Shown: positions 32,093-41,564 of the stretch, in pieces | Layout: every line of letters begins with the position of its first letter | How positions within the stretch are numbered: the stretch's first letter is position 1 | Origin: Balneolaceae bacterium | GTDB taxonomy: Bacteria; Bacteroidota; Rhodothermia; Balneolales; Balneolaceae | Assembly: GCA_034521445.1 (NCBI GenBank) | Contig: JAXHMM010000007.1 | Coordinates: 1-64,000 of the forward strand | Length of the DNA stretch: 64,000 nucleotides | Direction: 5' to 3' | Made by a program: the position numbers and the translations under genes | Notes under the pieces: generated by a model | Database searches by the model: none | What the model saw: only the letters and a program-made list of their open reading frames with translations | What the model was told of the DNA's origin: nothing

Positions 32093-33979
32093 TCAGAATG
32101 CCTGTCCTATGCTGAAATGAATGCCTATACGGTCCCAGGCGCTGCCGTAGTCCACCCCGCGGTAGCGGTTCAGGTCCTCATCGGTGGGATTGAGCTTATA
32201 GCCTATATCCACGCGAAGAGGACCGAGGGGCGACCGGTAGCGAAGTCCCCCGCCCACACCTAACTGCAGGGGACGCGAATCCAGCCGCCGCAGGGTATTC
32301 CATACCTGTCCCCCGTCCAGAAAGGCCGCGACACCCAGGTTGCGGATGAGTGCGTCGAGATCCTGGCGAATCTCGATGTTGAAACCCATCATGGCGCCTC
32401 CCCCGGTGGGAATATAGCGCAGAAAACCGGTGCTGTCGGTACGTGCACGCTTGGGACCCAGCTGCTGGCGGTTCCAGCCGCGCACGGAGTTGGTGCCTCC
32501 CTGGAAGAAACGGATGTTATTGGGCAGGGAGTCGGCGGCCAGGTCGCGCAGCGCCCCCACCTGTACGCGCGTGGCCAGCATGGTGCTGGAAGTGAGGCGG
32601 GTGAAGCGCCGCAGGTCAAAGGAGATCTTCTGGAAATTATAGGTGGCCAGCCCGAAGGGTCCCGACACCTCGGCATAGGGCTGGAAAAACCACCCCTCCT
32701 GATCGCGTCCGAGGCTCTCGTTGTAGTAGGCCGAGACCTGGAACGTGGAGAGGTCGTATTCCTGGGTGGAGTCCGGCAGGCTGGCGTCGAACTGCTTGGT
32801 CAGTTCCAGGTTGCGGGTAAACTGATAGGTGGCCGAACCGGTGGTGTGCTGGTTGTAGCGATAGAGAAAGGTATTGGTGAGGCCGGCGCGAAAGAGCTCG
32901 AAACCCGACTCCAGCAGGTGCTGTGCGAAGGGGGAGATGACAATGCTGCTCTTGGTGTTGTAGACGTAGGGAAAGAGGTAGTCCAGCCCCAGGGTCTGCT
33001 CGAGAAAGGAGGCGCGCGCGGAGGCTGTAAAACGGTGGCCCTCACCGAAAGCGTTGCGGTGAATCCAGCTGAGCTGTCCCCGCAGTTTCTCCTCGTTGCC
33101 GAAGCCTGCGGAGACCTCCACCGTTCGCAGGGGATTCTCGCGCAGGCGCACCAGCAGCTCCAGGGTGGAGTCCTGCGGCTGCTCGGGCAGGCTGATGGTG
33201 GCGAATCGGAACAGGTGGTGATTGAACAACTCCTGCTGGGCATCCTGCAGCCCCGTAAGGCTGTAGGCCTCACCCTCCTCCAGGCCGGCCTCTCTCGTCA
33301 CAAAGGCGTCGGATACCGTCTCGTTGCCCTCCACACGCAGGTCGGAATAGTAGGTGCGCGGGCCGGGTTGGAAGCGCAGGATCACGTCGGCGGTCAGCCG
33401 CGCCGAATCGATGCGCGCCTCCACGCTCACCTGCGAGAAGGCGTAGCCCATGTTCTTGACCAGATCGTTGAAGCGTCCTATGACCTCCGGCTCGCGAATA
33501 CTCTCGTAGCGCATGCCCGGCCGGTAGGCGTGGCGCTGCACCGCCTCGCGGAATGTTCTCGATTCCCGTATCGCAAAGGTATCATTCCCGCCGCTGGCAA
33601 AATGGTAATCCACCTCGCGGATGGTCACCGGTACTTGCTCGTCCACCGTAAAGACCACCCGCTTCTTCCACTCGGGTCCCAGCGTCTCCACCCGGTGGTT
33701 CACCCGCACGTTGATAAAGCCACGGCGCCGGTAGTAGTTGCGCAACCGGATCACGTCCCTGCGCACGTCCAGCTCGACCAGGGGATGTCCCCCGCGGTTC
33801 CAGAAACGAAGCTTTTCCCAGAGATTGGGCGTCACGGTGGCGAGCTGGTTCTTGAGGACCAGATCGCTGTAGATCTCGTTGCCCTCAATGGCCAGGCTCC
33901 ACACCTGCTCCCGGTCGGGCTGCGCCCGTGCATCGGAGGGGAGCGCGGCGCATGCGGCCAGTACCAGGCAGATCGTCAT
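32093..33979 (-). CDS. tamA: TamA/BamA-like outer-membrane assembly protein (Omp85 family)
   Basis: Outer-membrane beta-barrel of 628 residues with N-terminal POTRA domains (about 28-260, e.g. YSDLRVEGNETVSDAFV) and a C-terminal 16-strand barrel. The conserved lid-loop motif appears as SVRGWNRQQLGP (VRGW for the usual VRGF/Y) and the protein ends in phenylalanine, as expected for a Bam substrate. Three bases separate it from tamB, which supports TamA over BamA. The predicted N-terminus is short and hydrophobic (MTICLVLAACAALPSDARAQ). An upstream in-frame CTG would give a more normal, positively charged signal peptide, so the start is uncertain. Confidence 0.88.
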   Translation of the reverse strand: MTICLVLAACAALPSDARAQPDREQVWSLAIEGNEIYSDLVLKNQLATVTPNLWEKLRFWNRGGHPLVELDVRRDVIRLRNYYRRRGFINVRVNHRVETLGPEWKKRVVFTVDEQVPVTIREVDYHFASGGNDTFAIRESRTFREAVQRHAYRPGMRYESIREPEVIGRFNDLVKNMGYAFSQVSVEARIDSARLTADVILRFQPGPRTYYSDLRVEGNETVSDAFVTREAGLEEGEAYSLTGLQDAQQELFNHHLFRFATISLPEQPQDSTLELLVRLRENPLRTVEVSAGFGNEEKLRGQLSWIHRNAFGEGHRFTASARASFLEQTLGLDYLFPYVYNTKSSIVISPFAQHLLESGFELFRAGLTNTFLYRYNQHTTGSATYQFTRNLELTKQFDASLPDSTQEYDLSTFQVSAYYNESLGRDQEGWFFQPYAEVSGPFGLATYNFQKISFDLRRFTRLTSSTMLATRVQVGALRDLAADSLPNNIRFFQGGTNSVRGWNRQQLGPKRARTDSTGFLRYIPTGGGAMMGFNIEIRQDLDALIRNLGVAAFLDGGQVWNTLRRLDSRPLQLGVGGGLRYRSPLGPLRVDIGYKLNPTDEDLNRYRGVDYGSAWDRIGIHFSIGQAF

Positions 33980-34169
33980 AAGCGGGGCGATATGCTGCCG
34001 GGAATAGGTCAGACCGTCGGTGGAGTCGGGTTCACTGGATGCGCGTTAAGATTTGTTCGGGTCCCTAAGAATACAAAATATCCCTCTCGAAACATACGCC
34101 CGGGTCTCGTCAGGCCGCCCGTCATTTGCTATATTCATACGAAACCGAAGGTTTAAGAAACCAAAGTAT

Positions 34170-35477
34170 ATGCTGATGCGCCACCTCGCAACCGTTTCAT
34201 GCGTCCTTCGCACGCCGATCCCGGCCTTTCTGCCGCTGTTGGTCCTTCTGCTGATCACCGGATGCGGCACTTCGGAGGAGTTCACCGGTTTCTCCTACGA
34301 TCCGGAGGGCGTCACCGAGACCGAAACCCGTGACGTGCGTCCCATGCACCGCCGCACCATAGGTATCGCCTCCGAAGACCTCTGGGTGGGCAGCGAGTTC
34401 GAGGGGGCGCGCATGAGTGACTTCTACAAGGCGGGCGACTCCCTCTACCGGGTGGTGATCCGTCCCGAGAACGCCCCCATCAACAACAGTCCCTGGTACG
34501 CCTTCCGCATCTGGAGTTCCGAGAAACGCGAGCTGCGCCTGCAGCTCAGCTACGAGGACGGCGAGCACCGCTATCTCCCCGAGCTGAGCCGTGACGGAGA
34601 GCGTTGGCGTCGCATCGAGGCCTCCCGCTACGAGACCGACACGGCGGAGGGGACCGCCACCCTCCGCCTGGAGGTGGGTCCGCGTCCCCTCTGGGTCAGC
34701 GCCCAGGAGCTGGACACCTACGGGCGCTACGCCTCCTGGGCCGATTCGCTCACCGGCACAGCCGCGGTGACGCGCGACACCGTGGGCCGCTCACACCTTG
34801 GAAAGCCCGTGGAGAAGCTGACCCTGGACGAGGTGTCCGGGGAGGCTGGCAAACCCGCGGGCGTGCTGGTGATCACCGCACGGCAGCATCCCCCGGAGGT
34901 GACCGGCAGCATGGCCTTCCGCGCCTTTTTCGAGGAGCTGGCCGGCCACAGCGAGCTGGCCAGGCGTTTCCGGGCGCGCTTCGCCGTCTGGGCCTACCCC
35001 TTCCTGAATCCCGACGGGACGGACCGGGGACACTGGCGGAACAACGCGGGCGGGGTGGATCTAAACCGCGACTGGCGTCCCTTCAATCAGCCCGAAACGC
35101 AGGCCGTGCGCGACGACTTGCTGCCGCTTGCCGAGCGCCGGGACCTGCGCGTGTACTACGGCATCGATTTCCACTCCACCGACGAGAACATTTTCTACCC
35201 CATCGAGCGCCAGGTGGAGACCTTCCCCGACGACTTGACCTACCGTTGGACCGACGCCGTCACTTCCTCCTTTCCGGAGATCGATTTTGTGATCGACCCC
35301 TTCGACACCTCCTCCCCCATCATGAAAAACTGGATCTGGCGTACGTTCGGGGCCGACGCGGTCACCTACGAGGTGAACGACAACGCCGACCGCGGGGAGC
35401 TGCGCAGGGTGGCGCGCACCTCCGCCCGCCTCCTCATGGAGCAGCTCCTGGAAGCGTGGGAGTCCAGGGGTTCATAA
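34170..35477 (+). CDS. M14-family zinc carboxypeptidase lipoprotein
   Basis: A lipoprotein of about 435 residues with lipobox LLITGC (Cys32). An N-terminal beta-sandwich of about 150 residues, similar to those found before M14 domains, is followed by the catalytic domain. Zinc ligands appear in ARQHPPE (HxxE) and DFHSTDE, with the conserved NPDGTDRGHWRNNAGGVDLNRDW between them and a catalytic glutamate likely in YEVNDNADR. It would trim peptides or peptidoglycan stems in the periplasm. Starts at 34170 and 34176 are both possible. It is divergent from tamA and ends 36 bp before the CDF gene. Confidence 0.88.
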   Translation: MLMRHLATVSCVLRTPIPAFLPLLVLLLITGCGTSEEFTGFSYDPEGVTETETRDVRPMHRRTIGIASEDLWVGSEFEGARMSDFYKAGDSLYRVVIRPENAPINNSPWYAFRIWSSEKRELRLQLSYEDGEHRYLPELSRDGERWRRIEASRYETDTAEGTATLRLEVGPRPLWVSAQELDTYGRYASWADSLTGTAAVTRDTVGRSHLGKPVEKLTLDEVSGEAGKPAGVLVITARQHPPEVTGSMAFRAFFEELAGHSELARRFRARFAVWAYPFLNPDGTDRGHWRNNAGGVDLNRDWRPFNQPETQAVRDDLLPLAERRDLRVYYGIDFHSTDENIFYPIERQVETFPDDLTYRWTDAVTSSFPEIDFVIDPFDTSSPIMKNWIWRTFGADAVTYEVNDNADRGELRRVARTSARLLMEQLLEAWESRGS

Positions 35478-35513
35478 GGGCTTTATATTCCCTGTATATC
35501 CTTATCTTTGGAT

Positions 35514-36461
35514 ATGGGACACAACCACGCACATCATCACCGGCACGGCAGCGACCAGACCGAGGGGCGCCTCTGGATCTCCATCGGCCTGAACGCCCTC
35601 ATCACCCTCGCCGAGTTTGTCGGGGGCATTCTCTCGGGCAGTCTCGCCCTGCTGTCGGACGCCCTGCACAACCTCAGCGACACCGCCTCGCTGGCCATCA
35701 GCCTGGTGGCGCGCAAAATTTCCGGGCGGGAGGCCAACCGACGGAAGACCTTCGGCTACCGGCGCGCAGAGATCATCGGAGCCTTCATCAACCTGGTCAC
35801 CCTGGTACTCATCGCCCTTTTCCTGATCAAGGAGGGCGTGGAACGCTTCTACAATCCCCAGCCCATCGACGGCATGGTGATGTTCGTGGTGGCCATCGTG
35901 GGGCTGCTGGGCAACGTGATCACCGCCCTCCTCCTCTATCGCAGCTCCAAAGAGAATCTCAACATCCGAAGTGCCTACATCCACATTCTCTCCGACGCCC
36001 TCTCCTCGGTGGGCGTGATCGTAGCGGGCTGGCTCATCCTGCGCTACGGATGGTATATTGTGGATACCTTTCTCACCCTGGTGATTGCCGGCTACATCCT
36101 CCTTCAGAGTTACCATATGCTGCGCCAGACCATCGACATTCTGATGGAAGGCACCCCCGCCGAAATTGACTTGCAGGAGCTTACGGCCGGCATGCAGCGG
36201 GTGAAAGACGTGCAGGAGGTACACCACATGCACGTGTGGCGGCTGGACGAGCAGAATATTCTGCTGGAGAGCCATGTGGTGATTGACGAGGAGGACCTGC
36301 CGCGCATGGAGGTGATCAAATCGCGGCTGAAAGAGTTGCTCGCCACGGAGTACGACATCCGTCACTCCACCCTTGAATTCGAGTTTGAACCCTGCGGGGA
36401 GCCGGGTCAACGCCCCTGCAACGAGCTGGAAACCGCACCCGCCAACCACACCGTTTCATGA
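35514..36461 (+). CDS. Cation diffusion facilitator (CzcD/ZitB type)
   Basis: Inner-membrane proton/metal antiporter of 315 residues that exports Zn2+ and related ions. A histidine-rich N-terminus (GHNHAHHHRHG) is followed by six membrane helices with the HD-HD site typical of zinc-selective members: HNLSD in helix 2 and HILSD in helix 5. A cytoplasmic ferredoxin-like domain follows, containing VHHMHVWRLD. The ATG at 35514 was preferred to a TTG six bases earlier. Its stop overlaps the SCO start (ATGA), indicating coupled translation in a CDF-SCO-PCuAC operon. Confidence 0.94.
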   Translation: MGHNHAHHHRHGSDQTEGRLWISIGLNALITLAEFVGGILSGSLALLSDALHNLSDTASLAISLVARKISGREANRRKTFGYRRAEIIGAFINLVTLVLIALFLIKEGVERFYNPQPIDGMVMFVVAIVGLLGNVITALLLYRSSKENLNIRSAYIHILSDALSSVGVIVAGWLILRYGWYIVDTFLTLVIAGYILLQSYHMLRQTIDILMEGTPAEIDLQELTAGMQRVKDVQEVHHMHVWRLDEQNILLESHVVIDEEDLPRMEVIKSRLKELLATEYDIRHSTLEFEFEPCGEPGQRPCNELETAPANHTVS

Positions 36462-37066
36462 GTCTTTTACATCTACTGCCTTCCGACGCGCGCCGCCTGC
36501 TCCCCTTCCTGGTCCTGCTGTTCGCCGGAGGTGTGCTCTCCTCCTGTGACGCACCGCCGGTGATCCACGACCTTGAGGGACAGTCCTACGGGCTGGTGGA
36601 CCAGGACAGCAGCGGAGTCTCCTTCCCGGGCGACTTTTCCGGGCAGATTGTGGTGTTGGGCTACATCTACACGCACTGCCCCGACGTCTGTCCCGTCATC
36701 ACCGCCAACATGAGCAACATCCGCCGGCAGCTGGAAGACACCACCGGGGTGCACTTTGTGGGCATCAGCTTCGACCCGGAGCGCGACACTCCCTCCGCCC
36801 TCGCACGGTACATGGACTCCTTTGAGCTGGACCCCGCCCATTTCACCTTCGTGACAGGCGATACCGCAACGGTGGATTCCCTGCTTTCCGCCATGAAAAT
36901 TTTGGCCCGCAAAAGCTATCCCGACAGCACGCGGACCGGCAGCTACCTGATGCAGCACACCAATCGCATCGCGGTGATGGACCGGCGGGGACGCGTGCGC
37001 TTCGAATATCCCGGCAGCGTGGTACCCCCCCAAAACGTCATCGAAGACATCAATAAACTGCGCTGA
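36458..37066 (+). CDS. SCO1/SenC family copper-binding lipoprotein
   Basis: Thioredoxin-fold protein of 202 residues that delivers copper to, or reduces, the Cu-A site of cytochrome oxidase. It has a lipobox (GVLSSC, Cys30) and the CPDVCP copper motif in YTHCPDVCPVITANM. The third ligand is the histidine of MQHTNRIAVMD. Overlaps the CDF gene by four bases and precedes the PCuAC gene by eight, so the three genes form a metal-handling operon. No oxidase subunit is in the window. Confidence 0.94.
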   Translation: MSLLHLLPSDARRLLPFLVLLFAGGVLSSCDAPPVIHDLEGQSYGLVDQDSSGVSFPGDFSGQIVVLGYIYTHCPDVCPVITANMSNIRRQLEDTTGVHFVGISFDPERDTPSALARYMDSFELDPAHFTFVTGDTATVDSLLSAMKILARKSYPDSTRTGSYLMQHTNRIAVMDRRGRVRFEYPGSVVPPQNVIEDINKLR

Positions 37067-37074
37067 CCGACGCC

Positions 37075-37557
37075 ATGAACACCCTGCGCACCATGCTGTC
37101 GCTCATCTTGCTTGCGGTCCTGCCGGCCGCCTGCGGCTCGCCCGACAGGGGTGAAACCGGAGAGGGCACAAGCAGAGAACTGCCCGAAGGACAGATCAGC
37201 GTCACCGGGGCCTGGGCGCGTCCTGCCGCACAGGGCATGACGGGCGGGGCCTACCTCACGCTGCACAACCGCACGGCCGCAGACGACACCCTCACCGGCG
37301 CCTCTGCCTCTGCCGCTTCCCGGGCCGACCTGCACCGCTCCGTCAACAACGGGAGCCTCAGTGGAATGCGACCCGCCGGACCCCTTGCGATTCCGGCCGG
37401 CGACAGCCTCCCGCTGGCACCCGGCGGCTACCATCTGATGTTTATGCGCATGGAGCGCAGCACGGAGCCGGGAGACACCCTTGGGCTGGAACTTCACTTC
37501 GCGAGCGGCGACACCCTCCTGGTGCGCCTGCCCGTAAAGCTGAGCGGGGACTCCTGA
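37075..37557 (+). CDS. Copper chaperone PCu(A)C lipoprotein
   Basis: Periplasmic copper carrier of 160 residues with a lipoprotein signal (VLPAAC, Cys20). The copper site is complete: histidine in DLHRS, ten residues, methionine in SGMRP, 21 residues, then HLM, i.e. H-x10-M-x21-H-x-M. WARPAAQGMTGGAYLTLHN is the usual family N-terminal strand. Acts with the SCO protein directly upstream in copper insertion into cytochrome oxidase. It is convergent with the phosphatase gene. Confidence 0.93.
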   Translation: MNTLRTMLSLILLAVLPAACGSPDRGETGEGTSRELPEGQISVTGAWARPAAQGMTGGAYLTLHNRTAADDTLTGASASAASRADLHRSVNNGSLSGMRPAGPLAIPAGDSLPLAPGGYHLMFMRMERSTEPGDTLGLELHFASGDTLLVRLPVKLSGDS

Positions 37558-37578
37558 GCGGCCAGCCTCCCCTTCAGC

Positions 37579-39225
37579 CTAGTTGAAACGAAGTACGTCG
37601 GCCTCCGAGCCGCTGGGAAAGGAAATGCCCAGCATGGCCGAGACGGTAGGTGCCAGCTGGGATATGCTCACCTTGCGCCAGGTGGCGCCCTGCGGCACGC
37701 CGGGTCCCATAAAGATCAGGGGCACATGCGTGTCGTAGTTCCAGGGCGAGCCATGCGAGGTTCCGGTGGGATAGCCTGAGTCGAGCCATCCGGGCGCCAG
37801 CTGCAGGAAGACGTCGCCGGAGCGGTCGTGATAGAAACCCCGCTGGAACATGGCCTGCACGCCCCCGGTGTAGGAGCGGCGCAGGAAATTGTATGCGGTG
37901 TTGGTGGCCTGCACTCCCTCGTATCGCAGCAGGAAGTCGGCGGCGCTCCGCTGCATGCTTTCCAGATCGATTCCCCGCTGCGCGACGAGCGCGCGGTCAA
38001 GATAGACCTGCTGGTTGGTGTAGGACTCGATCCAGTCGCCCTCCCCGTAGGTCTCCTCGAGGTGGTTACGCAGGCCGGTCAATGCGGCCTCCCGGTCGAA
38101 GCTCCCCCCCGGCAGGCCCCTGTCCACCAGCTCGGCGGGCACGTCCACCACCCCGTGGTCAGAGGTAAAAAAGACCATGTAGTTTCCCTCTCCCACCTGG
38201 CGATCCAGGAAATCGAAAAGGGCGGCCATTTCGCGGTCCAGCTTCAGGTAGGTGTCGGCCAGCTCCAGGGAACGCGGACCGAACTGGTGTCCCACGTAGT
38301 CGGTGGAGGAGAAACTGACGCCCAGGAAGTCGGTGACGGCGTCAGCGCCCAGGTTCTCCTCCGTCACAGCGTGCTCGGCCAGCGTACGCACAAGGGTGTT
38401 GCCAAAGGGCGAGGTGCGGATGCGGGCGGGGTCGCCACCCATGGCGTGCGGGAAAACCGGCCGCTCCTCTCCGTCGAAGGTACCCTCGTAGGGGGTGTCG
38501 TCAGGGTTGGCGGCCGCGTAACGATCAGCCGGCATCGCGAGGGTCCACGTGCTGTCGGAGAAACGGCGAGCGAGACCCTGTTCGTTAAAGTTCTCCACCC
38601 AGTCCGGCAGGGCGTCCATGTACCAGGAGCTGCTGATAAAACGGCCGCTGTCGGAATCGTACCAGTAGGCCGCGTCGCCCACGTGTCCCGCGGGAATAAC
38701 CGCCCCGCGGTCCTTGATGGAGACCGCCACCACGTTGGAGGCGGGATCGGCCGATTTTATCTCGTCGGCCAGGGTTGTGGCGCGCAGGTTACGCGGCGAC
38801 ATCTGTCCCACGCTTCCCACGGAGCCCACGGCGGACACCGAGGTGTCTTCCACCACGTACATCGAACGTCCCAGCTTCCGGTCGTACCATGCGTTGCCCA
38901 CGATGCCATGCACGGAGGGCGTGGCGCCGGTAAAGACCGAGGCATGACCGGGTCCGGTATAGGTAGGAAAATAGTTGAAATGGGCGTTGTCAAAGCTGAA
39001 GCCCTGCCGTGTCAGGCGGCGGAAGCCGTCTTCCCCGTAGAGTTCGCGGTAGCGTTGCAGGTACTCATAGCGCATCTGGTCTACCACGATGCCCACCACC
39101 AGGCGGGGCCCGGCCTCCTCCACGGCGGGAGAGGCTTCAGACTGCGCACCGGCGGGATTGGGCGCAAGGGTCAGACAGAGAGCAAAGGCGAGCAGGGGCG
39201 TCAGGAAAAGGCTGCGTCTAAACAT
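37579..39225 (-). CDS. PafA-like alkaline phosphatase (type I phosphodiesterase superfamily)
   Basis: Exported metallophosphatase of 548 residues. The signal peptide covers about residues 1-27 (LFLTPLLAFALCLTLAPNPAGA). The catalytic Thr lies in NYFPTYTGPGHASVFTG. Metal-binding elements include GIVVDQMR, SFSSTDYVGHQFGP and FFTSDHGVVDVP, and a final HGSPWNYDTHVPLIFMGPG. This pattern matches PafA, the calcium-independent phosphatase of Bacteroidota. It would release phosphate in the periplasm; the exact substrate range is unknown. The ATG at 39225 gives the signal peptide; the open frame extends 67 codons further up without support. Confidence 0.88.
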   Translation of the reverse strand: MFRRSLFLTPLLAFALCLTLAPNPAGAQSEASPAVEEAGPRLVVGIVVDQMRYEYLQRYRELYGEDGFRRLTRQGFSFDNAHFNYFPTYTGPGHASVFTGATPSVHGIVGNAWYDRKLGRSMYVVEDTSVSAVGSVGSVGQMSPRNLRATTLADEIKSADPASNVVAVSIKDRGAVIPAGHVGDAAYWYDSDSGRFISSSWYMDALPDWVENFNEQGLARRFSDSTWTLAMPADRYAAANPDDTPYEGTFDGEERPVFPHAMGGDPARIRTSPFGNTLVRTLAEHAVTEENLGADAVTDFLGVSFSSTDYVGHQFGPRSLELADTYLKLDREMAALFDFLDRQVGEGNYMVFFTSDHGVVDVPAELVDRGLPGGSFDREAALTGLRNHLEETYGEGDWIESYTNQQVYLDRALVAQRGIDLESMQRSAADFLLRYEGVQATNTAYNFLRRSYTGGVQAMFQRGFYHDRSGDVFLQLAPGWLDSGYPTGTSHGSPWNYDTHVPLIFMGPGVPQGATWRKVSISQLAPTVSAMLGISFPSGSEADVLRFN

Positions 39226-39376
39226 GGTACGGTCGATGTAGGGTTCGCTTAGGTTTGTGTAAACATAGTAATAATTACGCGGAGGAGCGGTAAAGAAATC
39301 GTTACCATCCGACGCTTCGGGCCCGAAAAAAAATTGGGCTTGCCCCTTGCATCGAACCGTCGGAGACCCTACATTT

Positions 39377-39401
39377 AATCGTATATTTACGATATACGAT
39401 T
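39377..39401. promoter_or_regulatory. Palindromic operator upstream of arsM (ArsR-like)
   Basis: AATCGTATA and TATACGATT form a perfect nine-base inverted repeat around TTTACGA. Inside it ATCGTA-TATT-TACGAT is a second dyad, giving three half-sites. It lies 68 bp before the arsM ATG, where a metalloregulator such as ArsR would act. No arsR gene is in the window. Confidence 0.65.
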
Positions 39402-39468
39402 TTGTCACAGGGCAACGCGACCCCAAAATTCAAAACGTACACAACATAACGCTTTATTCCCTACCGCC

Positions 39469-40326
39469 ATGAACACCAAAACCAAGACCCCCGAAGAACT
39501 GAAACAGGCCGTCAAGGAAAAATATGCGCAAATAAGCCGGCAGTCGCGCGAAAAGAACACTGCCTCCTGCTGCGGGGCGGGCTGCGGATGCCGTCCCGGC
39601 GCAGAGACCGAGTCCGCTCCCGAAACGGTGGAGTATTCCGTCTTCGCCGACTCCTACGAAGACCTGAAGGGCTATAACCGCGAGGCCGACCTGGGACTGG
39701 GATGCGGGCTCCCCACCGAATACGCCCGCATCTCCGAAGGCGACACCGTGGTGGACCTGGGCTCCGGGGCGGGCAACGACTGCTTCGTCGCCCGCTCAGT
39801 GACGGGCGAAAGCGGGCTCGTCGTGGGCCTGGACATGGTGGAAGAGATGGTCGAAAAGGCCCACGCCAACGCCGAAAAGCTGGGATACGACAACGTGGAA
39901 TTTGTGCTGGGTGACATCGAGGCGATGCCCCTGGAGGATGGCATGGCCGACGTGGTGGTCAGCAACTGTGTACTCAACCTGGTACCCGACAAGCGAAAGG
40001 CCTTTGCTGAGACCTTCCGCATTCTGCGCGGAGGGGGACACTTCAGCATTTCCGACGTGGTGACCCGGGGCGAGCTGCCCGTCGCCCTTCAGCAGGACGC
40101 GGAGATGTATGCCGGCTGCGTATCAGGCGCTATCGACATCGATGAATATCTCGGCATCGTCCGCGAGACCGGCTTCCGCCACCTCGCCGTTCAGAAGGAG
40201 AAGGAGATTACCCTTCCCGACGAGATCCTGCGCAACTACTTCGGCCGGCAGGAGCTGGCGGACTTCCGCAATTCCGGCACCGGCATCTACAGCATTACCC
40301 TCTATGCAGAAAAACCTGAAGCATGA
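39469..40326 (+). CDS. arsM: Arsenite S-adenosylmethionine methyltransferase
   Basis: Cytoplasmic enzyme of 285 residues that methylates As(III) to volatile or exported methylarsenicals. SAM-binding motif I is VVDLGSGAGNDCF. The three conserved arsenic-binding cysteines are Cys79 (GLGCGLP), Cys167 (SNCVLNL) and Cys217 (AGCVSGA). An additional N-terminal cluster CCGAGCGC (residues 34-41) is frequent in ArsM. A palindromic operator upstream suggests arsenic-responsive repression. No arsR, arsB or arsC is in the window, so it may be a single-gene resistance trait or belong to a distant regulon. Confidence 0.95.
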   Translation: MNTKTKTPEELKQAVKEKYAQISRQSREKNTASCCGAGCGCRPGAETESAPETVEYSVFADSYEDLKGYNREADLGLGCGLPTEYARISEGDTVVDLGSGAGNDCFVARSVTGESGLVVGLDMVEEMVEKAHANAEKLGYDNVEFVLGDIEAMPLEDGMADVVVSNCVLNLVPDKRKAFAETFRILRGGGHFSISDVVTRGELPVALQQDAEMYAGCVSGAIDIDEYLGIVRETGFRHLAVQKEKEITLPDEILRNYFGRQELADFRNSGTGIYSITLYAEKPEA

Positions 40327-40531
40327 AATCGCCCTCTTCAGCGACATACGCACCTGCCGGGCCGGGCTGACTGCAGCCTGCTCGGCATGGTGCAGCGGGC
40401 CGATGCCCTTCTATTGCTTATTTTTACATCTGAATTCTTGCAATGAGGCCGGGGACGGATTATATATACTTAAGATGTTGATTCTACTTGGGTGATGCTC
40501 GTGCTCGAATACCAATTCAAATTGCCGGATT

Positions 40532-41563
40532 ATGAACAGAACAATGATCGTTTCCTTTGGTACCCTGCTGGTCCTGATGCTCTGTGCCTGCAGCGGGGAA
40601 CAGCAGCCGGAACAGACCGTTCCTTCCTATTCGGCAAACACCATCGCCGACATACAGGAGTGGCAGGTTCCCTGGGAGGACAGCCGTCCCCGGGACCCCT
40701 ACGTGGCTCCGGACGGTGACGTCTGGTTCGTGGGTCAGCGGGGTGACTACATCGCCGAATTCAATCCCGACAATCAGCAGTTCCGCCGCATCGACCTGCC
40801 GGAGGGCGCCGGTCCCCATAATTGCATCGTGGATGACGAGGGCTTTATCTGGTACGCCGGCAACCGGGCCGCGCACATTGGACGCGTGAACCCGGAAAAC
40901 GGGGAAATCGAGCAGATTCCCATGCCCGACGACCAGGCCCGCGATCCCCACACGCTGGTTTTCGACCGGAACGGAGACATCTGGTTCACCGTGCAGGGCG
41001 GCAATTTCGTGGGCAAGCTGACCGTGGCTGACCGCAGCGTGGAGCTCATCGAGGTACCTACCGAGCGGGCGCGGCCCTACGGCATCGTGGTGGACGAGGA
41101 CAACCGCCCGTGGATCGCCCTTTTTGGCACCAACAAACTGGCCACCGTGGATCCCGAAACGATGGAGCTTACCGAAATTTCCCTGGAGCGAGAGGATGCG
41201 CGTCCCCGGCGCATCGAATGGACCTCCGACGGGCGCGTCTGGTATGCGGACTACGCGCAGGGCTACCTGGGCGCGTACAACCCAGCTGACCAGAGCTTCA
41301 GCGAATGGGTGATGCCCGACAGCGCCGACGCCAATCCCTACGCCATGGTTTCCGACGACCAGGACAACCTCTGGATGGTGGAGACCGGCGTGGAACCCAA
41401 CATTTTCCTGGGCTTCCATCCCGAGTCGGGCGTGTTCCACAGCCAGGAACCCATCGAAAGCGGAGGCGGCACCGTTCGCCACATGTTCTATCACCAGCCC
41501 ACCAACTCCATCTGGTTCGGCACCGATACCAATTACCTGGGACAGACTACACTCGAGCAGTAG
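40532..41563 (+). CDS. Vgb-like seven-bladed beta-propeller lipoprotein
   Basis: A 343-residue lipoprotein (LCAC lipobox, Cys20). The mature part is made of repeated blades of the kind PDGDVWFVG, DEGFIWYAGN, RNGDIWFTV and SDGRVWYAD, typical of the streptogramin lyase (Vgb)/SMP-30-like propeller superfamily. Vgb proteins open streptogramin B, but most members in environmental bacteria have unknown roles, so a lyase activity is not claimed. The stop at 41563 is one base from the start of a monoheme-type protein, and a methyltransferase follows with overlap; the three look like one transcript. Confidence 0.78.
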   Translation: MNRTMIVSFGTLLVLMLCACSGEQQPEQTVPSYSANTIADIQEWQVPWEDSRPRDPYVAPDGDVWFVGQRGDYIAEFNPDNQQFRRIDLPEGAGPHNCIVDDEGFIWYAGNRAAHIGRVNPENGEIEQIPMPDDQARDPHTLVFDRNGDIWFTVQGGNFVGKLTVADRSVELIEVPTERARPYGIVVDEDNRPWIALFGTNKLATVDPETMELTEISLEREDARPRRIEWTSDGRVWYADYAQGYLGAYNPADQSFSEWVMPDSADANPYAMVSDDQDNLWMVETGVEPNIFLGFHPESGVFHSQEPIESGGGTVRHMFYHQPTNSIWFGTDTNYLGQTTLEQ

Positions 41564-41564
41564 G

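Noticed and set aside
34604-36169. A 521-codon plus-strand frame across the M14 lipoprotein and CDF genes
   Set aside because: It is a frame-shadow of both genes, rich in R, G and P, and crosses the true stop and start of two recognised proteins.
40532-41563. Calling the propeller protein a streptogramin-resistance lyase
   Set aside because: Only the propeller fold is evident; catalytic residues could not be verified and the neighbours do not suggest antibiotic resistance.
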